Part shown: in pieces, positions 19,725 to 33,700 of the stretch | How the letters are laid out: each line of letters opens with the position of its first letter | How positions within the stretch are numbered: the stretch's first letter is position 1 | Translations under genes and position numbers: made by a program | Source of the DNA: Penium margaritaceum | Lineage: Eukaryota > Streptophyta > Zygnematophyceae > Desmidiales > Peniaceae | DNA length: 64,000 nt | Direction: 5' to 3' | Assembly (NCBI GenBank): GCA_023375785.1 | Contig: SZWC01000029.1 | Span: 404,750-468,749 of the forward strand | Notes under the pieces: generated by a model | What the model was told of the DNA's origin: nothing | The model's database searches: none | The model's input: the letters and a program-made list of their open reading frames with translations, nothing else

Positions 19725-19963
19725 GTTGGCGTGGCAAGTTGTGAGTAGAGGGAAGGAGATAGCGTTTTGGGCTGCTGTGTGACTTTGGCACGGCTCGAGT
19801 TTTGGCGTGAGTGTGTAGCAGTTTGTTGCTGAGCGAGGAATGTATCTGGGCGATCCTTATGCCGAGCTGAAAGTGATGCGGATGGTGAGGAACGGTTGAT
19901 GATGGAGTGGGTGCAGGGGCGAAACCACGTGCGCTGCAGAATTAGGGGAGTAAGATGCGGCAA

Positions 19964-21517
19964 GGGGAAGGCAGATGCTAACGCGCCGCGATAAAGTTGC
20001 TACAAGCGTGGGTGCAGGCTGCTGCGGAAGTGGGCAGCTAGCTCGTACAGGTCCTTGTGCCGATCACAAATGCTTGATGATGATTGCTGAAGCGGAAGCC
20101 GATGATGATGGAGTGGGCGCAGGGACGAGCTGCGTGCACAGAGGACGTGGGCGCAGGTCATCGCGGAAAAAGGCGATACGACCGGGTGGATCCTTGTGCC
20201 GAGCTGAAATCGATGCGGAAGCGGAGGAAATGATTGATGGATGAGTGGGCGCAGGGGCGGAACCACGTGTGCTGTGAAGTTTTGGCATGGGCGCAGGTCG
20301 TCACGACTCGAGCGATGCGATGGGGCGGATCCTTGTGCCGAGTTGAAAGCGATGCGGAAGCGGAGGAATCAATTGATGGATGAGTGGGTGCAGGGGCGGA
20401 ACGACGTGCGCGATGAAGCGATGCTGATGCTGATGATTAATTGGAGGGCGGCGTGGACAATGCTGACGGCGGAAGGATGGCAGTGGGGCAGGAACGGGCA
20501 ACTGATGGAGTTGAGAAAATCGAAGCGAGGAGGAGGAGGAGCTGAAGGAAGTAGATGAGAATGATGTGAGGAGGCGGCTCTGAAGATGTTGATGACGAAG
20601 AGATGGCGGTGGTGCAGGATCGGGTGGCTGACGAATCTGAGGAGGCATTGGAGCCGGGATGGCTGGGATGGCTAATGGAAGGAGATGAGGATGACGCGAA
20701 GGATGAGGGTGGATGACGATGCGGACAGATAAGGGTATACGCAATCAGATGCAGGAGAGATGAGAGGCGATGCGGCAGAAGGTAGAGCGACACATCACTT
20801 CTTCTAATTTCAGGAGAGTGACGGCTTGTTCCCCAGGTAGCTCGGAAATGGGAGCAGGAAGACCTGTGGTGTCCGATATCCTGTTAGCTGGAAGATATTG
20901 GTTATGAGAGAGGGAGTCAGGCAGCGAGCAGCGGCACCAGACCGCTGATGTCAGGAGAGTGACGGCTTGTTCTCTAGTTGGCTCAGAAATAGGAGCAGGA
21001 AGACTGGTGGTGTCCGATGTCCTGACAGTGGCAGTTTGGTTACTGCTGCTGACGAGGCGAGAGGGAGATGCGAGAAGGCAACTCGAGATGATGGATGCGA
21101 ACCGACCGAGGATGGCGGCGAGGAACTGGCAGGTGAGTTTGGCTATGCAAGCTGCAAGAGGAGGAGATGTTTGTGGAATCGGAGGCAATGACGGGAAGTG
21201 GATGGCGGACGGCGGGAAGCTTCTTGGTAATTGGCGGCGGACGGCGGCTTAGGAGTAGCTTGCGACCGAGGTGGGCGAAATGTCACCGGCAGTTAGCCAC
21301 GGGCACGGAAAATGGGTGCAAGGCCTTCTTGGGACGACGAGACGTTTCTTCAGCGCAGAGGGCTTGGTAGGCAGTGCTGCTGATGTTGGCTGCTGCCGAA
21401 GCTGTGAGGCGCGGGACGACGGTAGCGTTGGCAAGAGAATGCGATTGGATGCAATGAAACAAAGGTGACAGCAGAGCGATGACGCAGTTACGGGACTCCA
21501 GGTGATGTCACCTGAAC
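19964..21517 (-). other. Long untranslated internal region of beta1 with internal tandem repeats
   Basis: No convincing gene. Units of about 139 bp recur (anchor GGATCCTTGTGCCGAG near 20188 and 20327, with a diverged copy near 19851). A second pair about 147 bp apart shares GAGAGTGACGGCTTGTTC (near 20814 and 20955). The same units recur in beta3, so they belong to the family. Confidence 0.6.
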
Positions 21518-21528
21518 CTCTGATACCA
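21518..21528 (-). other. Primer binding site of beta1
   Basis: On the minus strand TGGTATCAGAG follows the LTR end TTCTGACA directly. This fixes the orientation of the element. Confidence 0.88.
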
Positions 21529-22203
21529 TGTCAGAAGAATGTAGATGCAAGAATAGCAACAGTACAAGCAGGCAGAAGCATTAGAACATGCAAATGTACA
21601 TTAGCAGAGTGACGTAGGCGAGAGCGGTCCGAGGAGTTAGTCGCAGATGTTGATAAAGGCCAAGACGCGGGGTAGCTGAGGTGGGCATGTTGATGTGAGA
21701 GAGTACTGGCGAGATGAGTGTTGTTTAACGGAGTCAAAGAGCTGAGCGAAGGAGCGAGAGTGACGGAGCAAAGGGCTGAAAGGGACTGGTAAAGACAGGA
21801 AATGCGAAGGGGGAGCAGAGTGAAGGCACGGCGGTAAAGCCACGGAACCAAAGGGGGAACATGATGAGCAGAACTGTTCTGGTTAATTGTGGAGGGAATG
21901 AACATCCTCCATATGTACTACATAACAGATAGGACAGGAAACATAGATGATGGCTTCTTCTGCATTAGCCGGACGTGCTTGCGGTGATTCCGCTTATTAG
22001 GGGATGTCTCGGTAGGAGGGTCGCTGGTCGGTCAAGGACCGTTAACGGCCAGTGAATGATGACCGAGGAGGTTCTGACTGGAGTTGAACCATTATTGAGC
22101 ACTCGGAGTATCCGGGGGGTGGGATGTACNNNNNNNNNNNNNNNNNNNNNGGGGGGGGGGGGGGGGGGGGGGATGTACCTTGTCGGAGTCACATTTTCTG
22201 ACA
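21529..22203 (-). repeat. 5' LTR of beta1, with an assembly gap
   Basis: TGTCA...TGACA ends. It contains 21 Ns (22130-22150) followed by 22 Gs (22151-22172). GGATGTAC occurs on both sides, and the other LTR has no such G run, so the gap and homopolymer are probably artefacts. Confidence 0.85.
22130..22172. other. Assembly gap plus poly-G run
   Basis: 21 Ns then 22 Gs in the beta1 LTR. The matching LTR position reads straight through GGGATGTACCTTG. Confidence 0.9.
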
Positions 22204-25200
22204 AACTGACCATGACGACAAAGTTTACCAAGTGACTTTGACTTCTACAAATCATAACACGAGTCAGCCGCGGTCAGAGTACCCAATCAAAGTGCACATC
22301 TATTATGCGTGACCTTGCAGGTATAATGACGGTAGAATACAGGTGGCTCGGTGTGGCTATTGTGCGTAATTCCTTGACAAAAATGGCATGTACCACTGAC
22401 CATGACCACAAATATATCCAAGTGACTTGTACTTCTATTGATCATAACACGAGTCAACCACGGTCAAAGTGTCCAATCACAGGGCAGATGTATAAGGCAT
22501 GATCTTGTGGGTACAACCAAGGTAGAATACTGGTGGCTCGGTGTGGCTATTTTGCGCTATGCCTTAACAAAGTTGGCATGTGTCACTGACCATGACCACA
22601 AATGTATGCAAGTGACTTTTACTTCTATTGATCATAACACGAGTCAGCCACGGTCAGAGTGTCCAATCACAATGCAGATGTACTAGGCATGATTGTGCAG
22701 GTGCAAACAAGGTAGAATACTGGTGGCTCCGATTGGCTGTTGTGCGCAATGCCTTGACAAAGTTGGCATGTGTCACTGACCATGACCACAAATGTATGCA
22801 AGTGACTTTTACTTATATTGATCATAACACGAGTCAGCCACGGTTAGAGTGTTCAATCACACTGTAGGTATCCTAGGCATAAACTTGCAGGTTAAAAAAG
22901 GTAGAATACTAGTGGCTCGGTGTGGCTATTGTGCGCAATATCTTGACAAAGTTGGCATGTGCCGTTGACCATGACCACAAAGTTTGCCAAGTAACTTTAA
23001 CTTCTACGAATCGTAACATGAGTCAGCCACGGTCAGAGTGCCCAATCACAATGCAGATCTAGTATGCATGACCTTACAGGTATAAACACGGTAAAAAACC
23101 AGTGGCTTGGCATGGCTATTGTGCGCAATGCCTAGACAAAGTTGGCATGTGCCACTGCCATGACCACAAAGTTTACCAAGTACCTTAAACGGATATGAAT
23201 CATAACACGAGTCAGCCACGGTCAGAGTGTCCAATCACAGTGCAGATATAGTAGGCATGATCTTGCATGTAAAAACAAGGTAAAATACTGGAGGCTCGGT
23301 GTGGCTATTGTGCGCAATGCCTTGACAAAAATGGCATGTGCCACTGACCATGACCACAAAGTTAACCAAGTGACTTTAAGTTCTACGAATCGTAACACAA
23401 GTCAGCCACAGGCAGAGTGTCCATTCACAGTGCAGATATACTGGGCATGACCTTACAGGTATAAACAAGGTAGAATACTGGTGGCTCGGTATGGTTATTG
23501 TGCGCAATGCCTCGACAAATTTGGCATGTACCACTGACCATGACCACAAATGTATCCAAGTGATTTTTAAGTCTATTGATCATAACATGAATCAGCAACG
23601 GTCAGAGTGTCAAGTCACAGTGCTGATGTACTAGGCATGATCTTGCAGGTTCAAACAAGTGAGAATACTGGTGGCTCGGAATGGCTATTGTGTGCAATGC
23701 CTTGATAATGTTGGCATGTGCCACTGACCATGACCACAAAGTTTACCAAGTGATTTTAACTTCTACGAATCGTAACACAAGTCAACCACGGTCAGAGTGC
23801 CCAAACACAGTGCACATCTAATGTGCATGACCTTGCAGGTATAAACAAGGTAAAAAACTGGTGGCTTGGCACGGCTCTTGTGCGCAATGCCTTGACAAAG
23901 TTGGCATGTGCCACTGACCATGACCACAACGTTTACCAAGTAACTTAAACTTCTACAAGTCGTAACACGAGTCAGCCACAGTCAGAGTGCCTAATCACAG
24001 TTCAGATGTACTAGGCATGACTTTGCAGGTATAAACAAGGTAAAAAACGGATGGCTTGGCACGGCTATTGTGCGCAATGTCTTGAAAAAGTTGGCATTTA
24101 CCACTGAACATGGCTACAAAGTTTACAAAGTACCTTAAACGACTATGAATCATAACACGAGTCAGCCACAGTCAGAGTGTCCAATCAAAGTGCAGATGTA
24201 CTGGGCATGTCCTTACAGGTATAAACAAGGTAGAATACTGGTGGCTCGGTGTGGCTATTATGTGCAAGGCCTTGACAAAGCTGGCCTGTGCCACTAACCA
24301 TGACCACAAATGTATCCAAGTGATTTTTACTTCTATTGATCATAACACGAGTCAGCCACAGTCAGAGTGTCCAATCACAATGCAAATATAGTAGGCATAA
24401 TCTTGGACGTGCAAACAAGGTAGAATACTGGTGGCTCGGTGTGGCTATTGTGTGCAATGCCTTGACAAAGTTGGCATGTGCCACTGACCATGACCACAAA
24501 GTTTACCAAGTGACTTTAACTTCTACAAATCGTAACACGAGTCAGCCACTGTCAGAGTGCGCAGTCACAGTTCATATGTACTAAACATGACCTTGCAGGT
24601 TTAAACAAGGTGGAAAAACTGGTGGCTTGGCACGGCTATTGTGCGCAATGCCTTGACAAAGTTGGCATGTGCCACTGACCATGACCACAGAGTTTACCAA
24701 GAACCTCAAATGGCTATGAATCATAACACGAGTCAGCCATGGGCATAGAGTCAAATCACAGTGTAGATATACTGGGCATGACCTTACAGGTATAAACAAT
24801 GTAGAATACTGGTGGCTCGGTGTGGCTATTGTGCACAATGCCTTGACAAAGCTGGCATGTGCCACTGACCACGACCACAAATGATTCCAAGTGACTTTTA
24901 CATCTGTTGATCATAACACGAGTCAGCCACGGTCAGAGTGTCCAATCACAGTGCAGATGTACTAGGCATGATCGTGAAGGTTCAAACAAGTATAATACTT
25001 GTGGCTCAGAATGGCTATTGTGCGCAATGCCTTGACAATGTTGGCATGTGCCACTGACCATAACCACAAAGTTTACCAGGTGATTTTTACTTTTACGAAT
25101 TGTAACACGAGTCAACCACGGTCTGAGTGCCCAATCACAGTGCACATCTAATATGCATGACCTTGTAGGTATAAACAAGGTAAAAAACTGGTTGCTTGGC

Positions 25201-26796
25201 ATGGCTATTGTACGCAATGCCTTCACAAAGTTGGCATGTGCCACTGACCATGACCACAAAGTTCACCAAGTGACTTTAACTTATACAAATCGTAACACGA
25301 GTCCGCCACAGTCAGAGTGCCCAATCACAGTTCAGATGTACTAGGCATGACCTAGCAGGTATAACAAGGTAAAACAATGGTAGCTTGGCACGGCTATTGT
25401 GCGCAATGCCTTGACAAAGTTGGCATGTGCCACTGACCATGACCGCAAATGTATCAAAGTGACTTTTACTTACATTAATCATAACACGAGTCAGCCACGA
25501 TCAGAGTGTCCAATCATAGTGCAGATGTAGTAGGCATGATCTTGCAGGTGCAAACAAGGTAGAATACTGGAGGCTCGGTGTGGCTATTGTGCGCAATGCC
25601 TTGACAAAGTTGGCATGTGCCACTGACCATGAGCACAAAGCTTACCATGTGACTTTAACTTCTACGAATCGTAACACGATTCAACCACGGTCAGAGTGCC
25701 CAATCACAGTGCACATCTAATATGCATGACCTTGTAGGTATAAACAAGGTGAAAAACCGGTGGCGTGGCACGGCTTTTGTGCGCAATGCCTTAACAAAGT
25801 TGGCATGTGCCACTGACCATGACCACAAAGTTTACCAAGTACCTTAAACGGCTATTACTCATAACACGGGTCAGCCACGGTCAGAGTGTCCAATCACAGT
25901 TCAGATGTACTAGGCATGATCTTACAGGTACAAACAAGGCAGAATGCTGGTGGCTCGGTTTGGCTATTGTGCGCAATGCCTTGACAAAGTTGGCATGTGC
26001 TACTGACCATGACCACAAATGTATCCAAGTGACTTTTACTACTATTGATCATAACACGAGTCAGCCACGGTCAGAGTGTCCAATCAAAGTGCAGATGTAC
26101 TAGGCATGATCTTGTAGTCACAAACAAGGTACAGTTCCTGTGTCTCGGTGTCGCTATTGTGTGCAAAGACTTGACAAAGTTGGCATGTGCCACTGACCAG
26201 GACCACAAAGCTTACAAAGTGACCTTAACTTCTACGAATCATAACACAAGTCAGCCACGGTCAGAGTGCCCAATCACAGTGCACATCTAATATGCATGAC
26301 CTTGCAGGCATACACAAGGTAAACAACCGGTGGCTTGGCACGGCTATTGTGCGCAATGCCTTGAAAAAGTTGGCACGTGCCACTGACCATGACCACAAAG
26401 TTTACCAAGTGACTTTGACTTCTACGAATCGTAACACGAGTTAGCCACGTTCTGAGTGCCCAATCACAGTGCACATCTCATATGCATGACTTTGCAGGTA
26501 CAAAGAAGGTAAAAAACTGGTGGCTTGGCACGGCGATTGTGCGCAATGCCTTCACAAAGTTGGCATGTGCCACTGACCATGACCACACTGTTTACCAAGT
26601 ACCTGAAACGGCTATAAACCATAACACGCGTCACCCACAGTCAGAGTGTCCAATCACAGTGCAGATGTGCTAGGCATGATCTTGAAGGTACAAACAAGGT
26701 AGAATACTGGTGGCTTGGTGTGGCTATTGTGCGCAATGCCTTGACAAAGTTGGCATGTGCCACTGACCATGATCACAGAGTTTACCAAGTTACTTT
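22204..26796 (+). repeat. 190-bp satellite block
   Basis: About 24 monomers, same orientation as before. No other gene or element is seen. Monomers differ by point changes, with two variable blocks that define subtypes. Confidence 0.93.
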
Positions 26797-27454
26797 TGTC
26801 AGAAGATTGTAGTGAGAGTCGAAGGCAGGAGCAGAAGCAGGTAGAAGCACTGAATCATACAAGAGTGAGCCAGCAGAATGAGGAAGGCAAAAAGACAAGA
26901 GCGGTCCTCAGAAGTTATTCACAAGGCCTCGACAGGGGTGAGACTCAGAGCTCTGAGGTAGACAGAGGACAGTGAGAGAGCAAGGGAGCGAAGCGGGTGA
27001 TGCACCAGAGGTGAGCGAAAGGTCACGAGTGACGAAGCGAATCGAAAGATGGTAGGCGGAGTGAGCGGAGACACGGGACGAGCAGAGCGAGAACACATCG
27101 GTGATACCACGGAACCAAAAGGGAACAGGATGTGCAGAACTCTTCTGGTTAAACTAGGAGGGAATGAACATCCACCTTATAAGAATCAGAACAAGACAAA
27201 ATGGAAAGAAACGGCTTCTTGTGCACTAGCCAGACGTGCTTGCAGTTGGGTCGCTTATTAGGGGATTACTCGGTATCGTGCCGTTGGTTGGTTCTCACCG
27301 TGAACGGTTCGTGTATGATGGGACCGAGGTGGTTCATGCCGAGGCTTTAACCGTTATTGAGAGTGCTCGGCATTTTCAAGAGAGGAGGAGCCAGAAAACT
27401 CCGAGGAGCTGAACCCGTTGGGTTTCCTACCTTGACAGAAACACCATTCTCACA
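26797..27454 (-). repeat. 3' LTR of beta2
   Basis: 658 bp. Its inner end has the start TGTGAGAA instead of TGTCAGAA. It abuts satellite at 26796. Confidence 0.8.
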
Positions 27455-27469
27455 CCCCCCTTGAATCTG

Positions 27470-27748
27470 TCAAGGCAGAAAATCTCTCCAGTTTCCCAGT
27501 GAGTCGCACCTGACCGACCCTCCACAGTGGGTAATAAGGCCGTTCCACATGAGGTGTAAGTTGTTGTGATCATGCTTGGCCAGGAGAAAGTGTAGGACAG
27601 GGTCGACAAGTGTACGAAGCCCGAGTCTTAGTTCTGTGTTGAACAGCTCAAGTTGAGCTTGAAAGTCGTCGGGACTGTTGTTGTCGTTGGGACTAGTCCA
27701 TAGTGGTCTCTCCAGAAGAGACCTCATAATGGAAAAGTGGAAGAGATA
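27470..27748 (-). pseudogene. Gag-like C-terminal fragment of beta2
   Basis: Minus-strand codons FNTELRLGLRTLVDPVLHFL, then HLMWNGLITHCGGSVRC, match the beta3 protein (FNTEFRRGLHTLVDPKIHSL, SLMWRGLINYCGGTVTC). The upstream part is replaced by satellite, so the longer open frame that continues to 27868 is a chance fusion. Confidence 0.7.
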
Positions 27749-30700
27749 AACAAGGTAGAATACTTGTGGCTCGGTGTGGCTATTGTGCGCAATGCCTTGA
27801 CTAAGTGGGCATGAGCCACTAACCGTGACCACAAGTGTATCCAAGTGACTTTTACTTATATTGATCATAACAAGTATCAGCCACGGTCAGAGTGTCCAAT
27901 CACAGTGCAAATGTACTAGGCATGATCTTGCAGGTGCAAACAAGGTAGAACACCGGTGGCTCGGTGTGGATATTGTGCACAACGCCTTGACAAAGTTTGC
28001 ATGTGCCACTGACCATGACCACAAAGTTTACCAAGTGACTTTAACTTCTACGAATCGTAACACAATTCAGCCACGGTCAGAGTGTCCAATCACAGCGTAC
28101 ATCTAATATGCATGACCTTGCAGGTATAAACAAGGTAAAAACCCAGTGGCTTGGCACGGCTATTGTGCGCAATGCCTTGACAACGTTGGCATGTACCACT
28201 GACCATGACCACAAAGTTTACCAAGTACCTTAAACGGCTATGAATCATAACACGAGTCAGCCACGGTCAGAGTGCCCAATCACAGTGTAGATATACTAGG
28301 CATGACCTTACAGGTATGAATAAGGTATGATACTGGTGGCTTGGTGTGGCTATTGTGCGCACTGCCTTGACAAAGTTGGCATATGCCACTGACCATGACC
28401 ACAAATGTATCCAAGTGACTTTTACATCTATTGATCATAACACAAGTCAGCCATGGTCAGAGTGTCCAAACACAATGCAGATGTACTGGGCATGATCTTG
28501 CAATTGCAAACAAGGTAGAATACTGGTGGCTCGGTGTGGCTATTGCGCGCAAAGCCTTGACAAAGTTGGCATGTGCCACTGACCACGACCACAAAGATTA
28601 CCAAGTGACTTGAAATTCTACAAGTTATAACACGAGTCAGCCACGGTCAGAGTACCCAATCACAGTGCACATCTCATATGCACAACCTTGCAGGTATAGA
28701 CAGGGTAAAAAACTGGTGTCTTTGGACGGCTATTGTACGCAATGCCTTGACAGAGTTGGCATGTGCCACTGACCATGACCACAAAGTTTACCAATTGACT
28801 TTAACTTCTACGAATCGTACCACGAGTCAGCCACAGTCAGAGTGCCAAGTCACAGTATAGATGTACTAGGCATGACCTTGCAGGTATTAAAAAGGTAAAA
28901 AACCGGTGGCTTGGCACGGCTACTGTGCGCAATTCGTTGACAAAGTTGGCATGTGCCACTGACCATGACCACCAAGTTTACCAAGAACCTTAAACGGCTA
29001 TGAATCATAACACGAGTCAGCCACGATCAGAGTGTCCAATCACAGTGCAGATGTACTAGGCATGATCTTGCAGGTGCAAACAAGGTAGAACACTGGTGGC
29101 TTGGTGTACGCAACGCCTTAATAAAGATGGCATGTGCCACTCACCATGGCCACAAAGTCTACCAAGTGACTTTAACTTCTACGAATCGTAACACAAGTCA
29201 GCCACGGTCAGAGTGTCCAATCATAGTGCAGATGTACTAGGCATGATCTTGCAGGTGCAAACAAGGTAGAACACTGGTGGCTTGGTGTACGCAACGCCTT
29301 AATAAAGATGGCATGTGCCACTCACCATGGCCACAAAGTCTACCAAGTGACTTTAACTTCTACGAATCGTAACACAAGTCAGCCACGGTCAGAGTGTCCA
29401 ATCATAGTGCAGATGTACTAGGCATGATCTTGCAGGTGCAAACAAGGTAGAACACTGGTGGCTTGGTGTACGCAACGCCTTAATAAAGATGGCATGTGCC
29501 ACTCACCATGGCCACAAAGTCTACCAAGTGACTTTAACTTCTACGAATCGTAACACAAGTCAGCCACGGTCAGAGTGTCCAATCATAGTGCAGATGTACT
29601 AGGCATGATCTTGCAGGTGCAAACAAGGTAGAACACTGGTGGCTTGGTGTACGCAACGCCTTAATAAAGATGGCATGTGCCACTCACCATGGCCACAAAG
29701 TCTACCAAGTGACTTTAACTTCTACGAATCGTAACACAAGTCAGCCACGGTCAGAGTGTCCAATCATAGTGCAGATGTACTAGGCATGATCTTGCAGGTG
29801 CAAACAAGGTAGAACACTGGTGGCTTGGTGTACGCAACGCCTTAATAAAGATGGCATGTGCCACTCACCATGGCCACAAAGTCTACCAAGTGACTTTAAC
29901 TTCTACGAATCGTAACACAAGTCAGCCACGGTCAGAGTGTCCAATCATAGTGCAGATGTACTAGGCATGATCTTGCAGGTGCAAACAAGGTAGAACACTG
30001 GTGGCTTGGTGTACGCAACGCCTTAATAAAGATGGCATGTGCCACTCACCATGGCCACAAAGTCTACCAAGTGACTTTAACTTCTACGAATCGTAACACA
30101 AGTCAGCCACGGTCAGAGTGTCCAATCATAGTGCAGATGTACTAGGCATGATCTTGCAGGTGCAAACAAGGTAGAACACTGGTGGCTTGGTGTACGCAAC
30201 GCCTTAATAAAGATGGCATGTGCCACTCACCATGGCCACAAAGTCTACCAAGTGACTTTAACTTCTACGAATCGTAACACAAGTCAGCCACGGTCAGAGT
30301 GTCCAATCATAGTGCAGATGTACTAGGCATGATCTTGCAGGTGCAAACAAGGTAGAACACTGGTGGCTTGGTGTACGCAACGCCTTAATAAAGATGGCAT
30401 GTGCCACTCACCATGGCCACAAAGTCTACCAAGTGACTTTAACTTCTACGAATCGTAACACAAGTCAGCCACGGTCAGAGTGTCCAATCATAGTGCAGAT
30501 GTACTAGGCATGATCTTGCAGGTGCAAACAAGGTAGAACACTGGTGGCTTGGTGTACGCAACGCCTTAATAAAGATGGCATGTGCCACTCACCATGGCCA
30601 CAAAGTCTACCAAGTGACTTTAACTTCTACGAATCGTAACACAAGTCAGCCACGGTCAGAGTGTCCAATCATAGTGCAGATGTACTAGGCATGATCTTGC

Positions 30701-33700
30701 AGGTGCAAACAAGGTAGAACACTGGTGGCTTGGTGTACGCAACGCCTTAATAAAGATGGCATGTGCCACTCACCATGGCCACAAAGTCTACCAAGTGACT
30801 TTAACTTCTACGAATCGTAACACAAGTCAGCCACGGTCAGAGTGTCCAATCATAGTGCAGATGTACTAGGCATGATCTTGCAGGTGCAAACAAGGTAGAA
30901 CACTGGTGGCTTGGTGTACGCAACGCCTTAATAAAGATGGCATGTGCCACTCACCATGGCCACAAAGTCTACCAAGTGACTTTAACTTCTACGAATCGTA
31001 ACACAAGTCAGCCACGGTCAGAGTGTCCAATCATAGTGCAGATGTACTAGGCATGATCTTGCAGGTGCAAACAAGGTAGAACACTGGTGGCTTGGTGTAC
31101 GCAACGCCTTAATAAAGATGGCATGTGCCACTCACCATGGCCACAAAGTCTACCAAGTGACTTTAACTTCTACGAATCGTAACACAAGTCAGCCACGGTC
31201 AGAGTGTCCAATCATAGTGCAGATGTACTAGGCATGATCTTGCAGGTGCAAACAAGGTAGAACACTGGTGGCTTGGTGTACGCAACGCCTTAATAAAGAT
31301 GGCATGTGCCACTCACCATGGCCACAAAGTCTACCAAGTGACTTTAACTTCTACGAATCGTAACACAAGTCAGCCACGGTCAGAGTGTCCAATCATAGTG
31401 CAGATGTACTAGGCATGATCTTGCAGGTGCAAACAAGGTAGAACACTGGTGGCTTGGTGTACGCAACGCCTTAATAAAGATGGCATGTGCCACTCACCAT
31501 GGCCACAAAGTCTACCAAGTGACTTTAACTTCTACGAATCGTAACACAAGTCAGCCACGGTCAGAGTGTCCAATCATAGTGCAGATGTACTAGGCATGAT
31601 CTTGCAGGTGCAAACAAGGTAGAACACTGGTGGCTTGGTGTACGCAACGCCTTAATAAAGATGGCATGTGCCACTCACCATGGCCACAAAGTCTACCAAG
31701 TGACTTTAACTTCTACGAATCGTAACACAAGTCAGCCACGGTCAGAGTGTCCAATCATAGTGCAGATGTACTAGGCATGATCTTGCAGGTGCAAACAAGG
31801 TAGAACACTGGTGGCTTGGTGTACGCAACGCCTTAATAAAGATGGCATGTGCCACTCACCATGGCCACAAAGTCTACCAAGTGACTTTAACTTCTACGAA
31901 TCGTAACACAAGTCAGCCACGGTCAGAGTGTCCAATCATAGTGCAGATGTACTAGGCATGATCTTGCAGGTGCAAACAAGGTAGAACACTGGTGGCTTGG
32001 TGTACGCAACGCCTTAATAAAGATGGCATGTGCCACTCACCATGGCCACAAAGTCTACCAAGTGACTTTAACTTCTACGAATCGTAACACAAGTCAGCCA
32101 CGGTCAGAGTGTCCAATCATAGTGCAGATGTACTAGGCATGATCTTGCAGGTGCAAACAAGGTAGAACACTGGTGGCTTGGTGTACGCAACGCCTTAATA
32201 AAGATGGCATGTGCCACTCACCATGGCCACAAAGTCTACCAAGTGACTTTAACTTCTACGAATCGTAACACAAGTCAGCCACGGTCAGAGTGTCCAATCA
32301 TAGTGCAGATGTACTAGGCATGACCTTGCAGGTATAAAAAAGGTACAATGCTGGTGGTTTGGTGTTACGTTTATGCGCAATGCCTTCACATGGTTGGCAT
32401 GTTCCACTGACCATGACCACAAATGTATCAAAGTGACTTTTACTTCTATTGATCATAACACGAGTCAGCCACAGTCAGAGTGTCCAATCACAGTGCAGAT
32501 GTACTAGGCATGATCTCCGACGTACAAACAAGGTAGAATACTGTGGCTCGGTGTGGCTATTGTGCGCAATGCCTTGACAAAGTTGGCATGTGCCACTGAC
32601 AATTACCACAAATGTATTCATGTGACTTTTACTTCTATTGATCATAACACAAGTCAGCCACGGTCAGAGTGTCCGATAACATTGCATATTTTCTAGGCAT
32701 GATCTTGCAGGCAGAAACAAGGCATAAAAAAGGTAAAAAAACCGGTGGCATGGCACGGATATTGTGCGCAATGCCTTGACAAAGTTGGCATGTGCCACTG
32801 ACCATGGCCCCAAAGTTTTCCAAGTACCTTAAACGACTATGAACCATAACACAAGTCAGCCACAATCAGAGTTTCCAATCACAAAGCGGATATACTGGGC
32901 ATGATCTTGCAGGTACAAACAAGGTAGAATACTGGTGGCTCGGTGTGGCTGTTGTGCGCAATGCATTGGAAAAGTTTGCATGTGCCACTAACCATGACCA
33001 CAAATGTATCCAAGTAACTTTTACTCCTATTGATCATAACACGAGTCAGCCACGGTCAGAGTGTCCAATCACAGTGCAGATGTACTAGGCATGATCTTGC
33101 ATGTACAAACAAGGTAAAATACTGGTAGCTCAGTGTGGCTATTGTGCGCAAGGCCTTGACAAAGTTGGCGTGTGCCACTGACTATGACCACAAAGTTTAC
33201 CGAGTACCTTAAATGGATATGAATCATAACACGAGTCAGCCACGGTCAGAGTGTCCAATCACAGTGCAGATGTATTGGGCATGACCTTGCAGGTATAAAC
33301 AAGGTAGAATACTGGTGACTCGGTGTGGCTATTGTGCACAATGCCTTGACAAAGTTGGCACGTGCCACTGATCATGACCACAAATGTATCCAAGTGACTT
33401 TTACTTCTATTGATCATAACACGAATCAGCCACGGTCAAAGTGTCCAATCAAAGTGCAGATGTACAAGGCCTGATCTTGCAGGTGCAAACAAGGTAGACT
33501 ACTGGTGGCTTGGTGTGGCTATTGTGCGCAATGCCTTGACAAAGTTCGCATGTGCCACTGACCAAGACCACAAAGTTTACCAAGTGACTTTAACTTCTAC
33601 AAAACATAACACGAGTCAGCCACGGTCAGAGTGTGCAATCACAGTGCAGATGTACTAAGCATAATCTTGCAGGTGCAAACAATGTAGATTACTGGTGGCA

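Larger units (their letters stand above)
18756..22203 (-). mobile_element. Gag-only LTR element 'beta1'
   Basis: Read on the minus strand: 5' LTR 22203-21529, primer site TGGTATCAGAG at 21528-21518, internal region, Gag-like ORF, purine tract CTCAAGGGGGC at 19298-19288, 3' LTR 19287-18756. LTR ends are TGTCA...TGACA. Flanking CACTG and AACTG are an imperfect 5-bp target-site duplication in satellite. No RT or integrase is seen in 2.2 kb of internal sequence, so it is non-autonomous. Two relatives lie at 26797-27748 and 42437-46277. Confidence 0.82.
26797..27748 (-). mobile_element. Truncated beta-family element 'beta2'
   Basis: Minus-strand 3' LTR at 27454-26797 (TGTGA...TGACA), preceded by a purine tract and about 290 bp of Gag C-terminus, then an abrupt change to satellite at about 27748. 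The 5' LTR, primer site and most of the internal region are missing. Confidence 0.78.

Noticed and set aside
29101-32358. CRISPR-like array
   Set aside because: Units are contiguous 181-bp tandem copies without unique spacers, in eukaryotic satellite.
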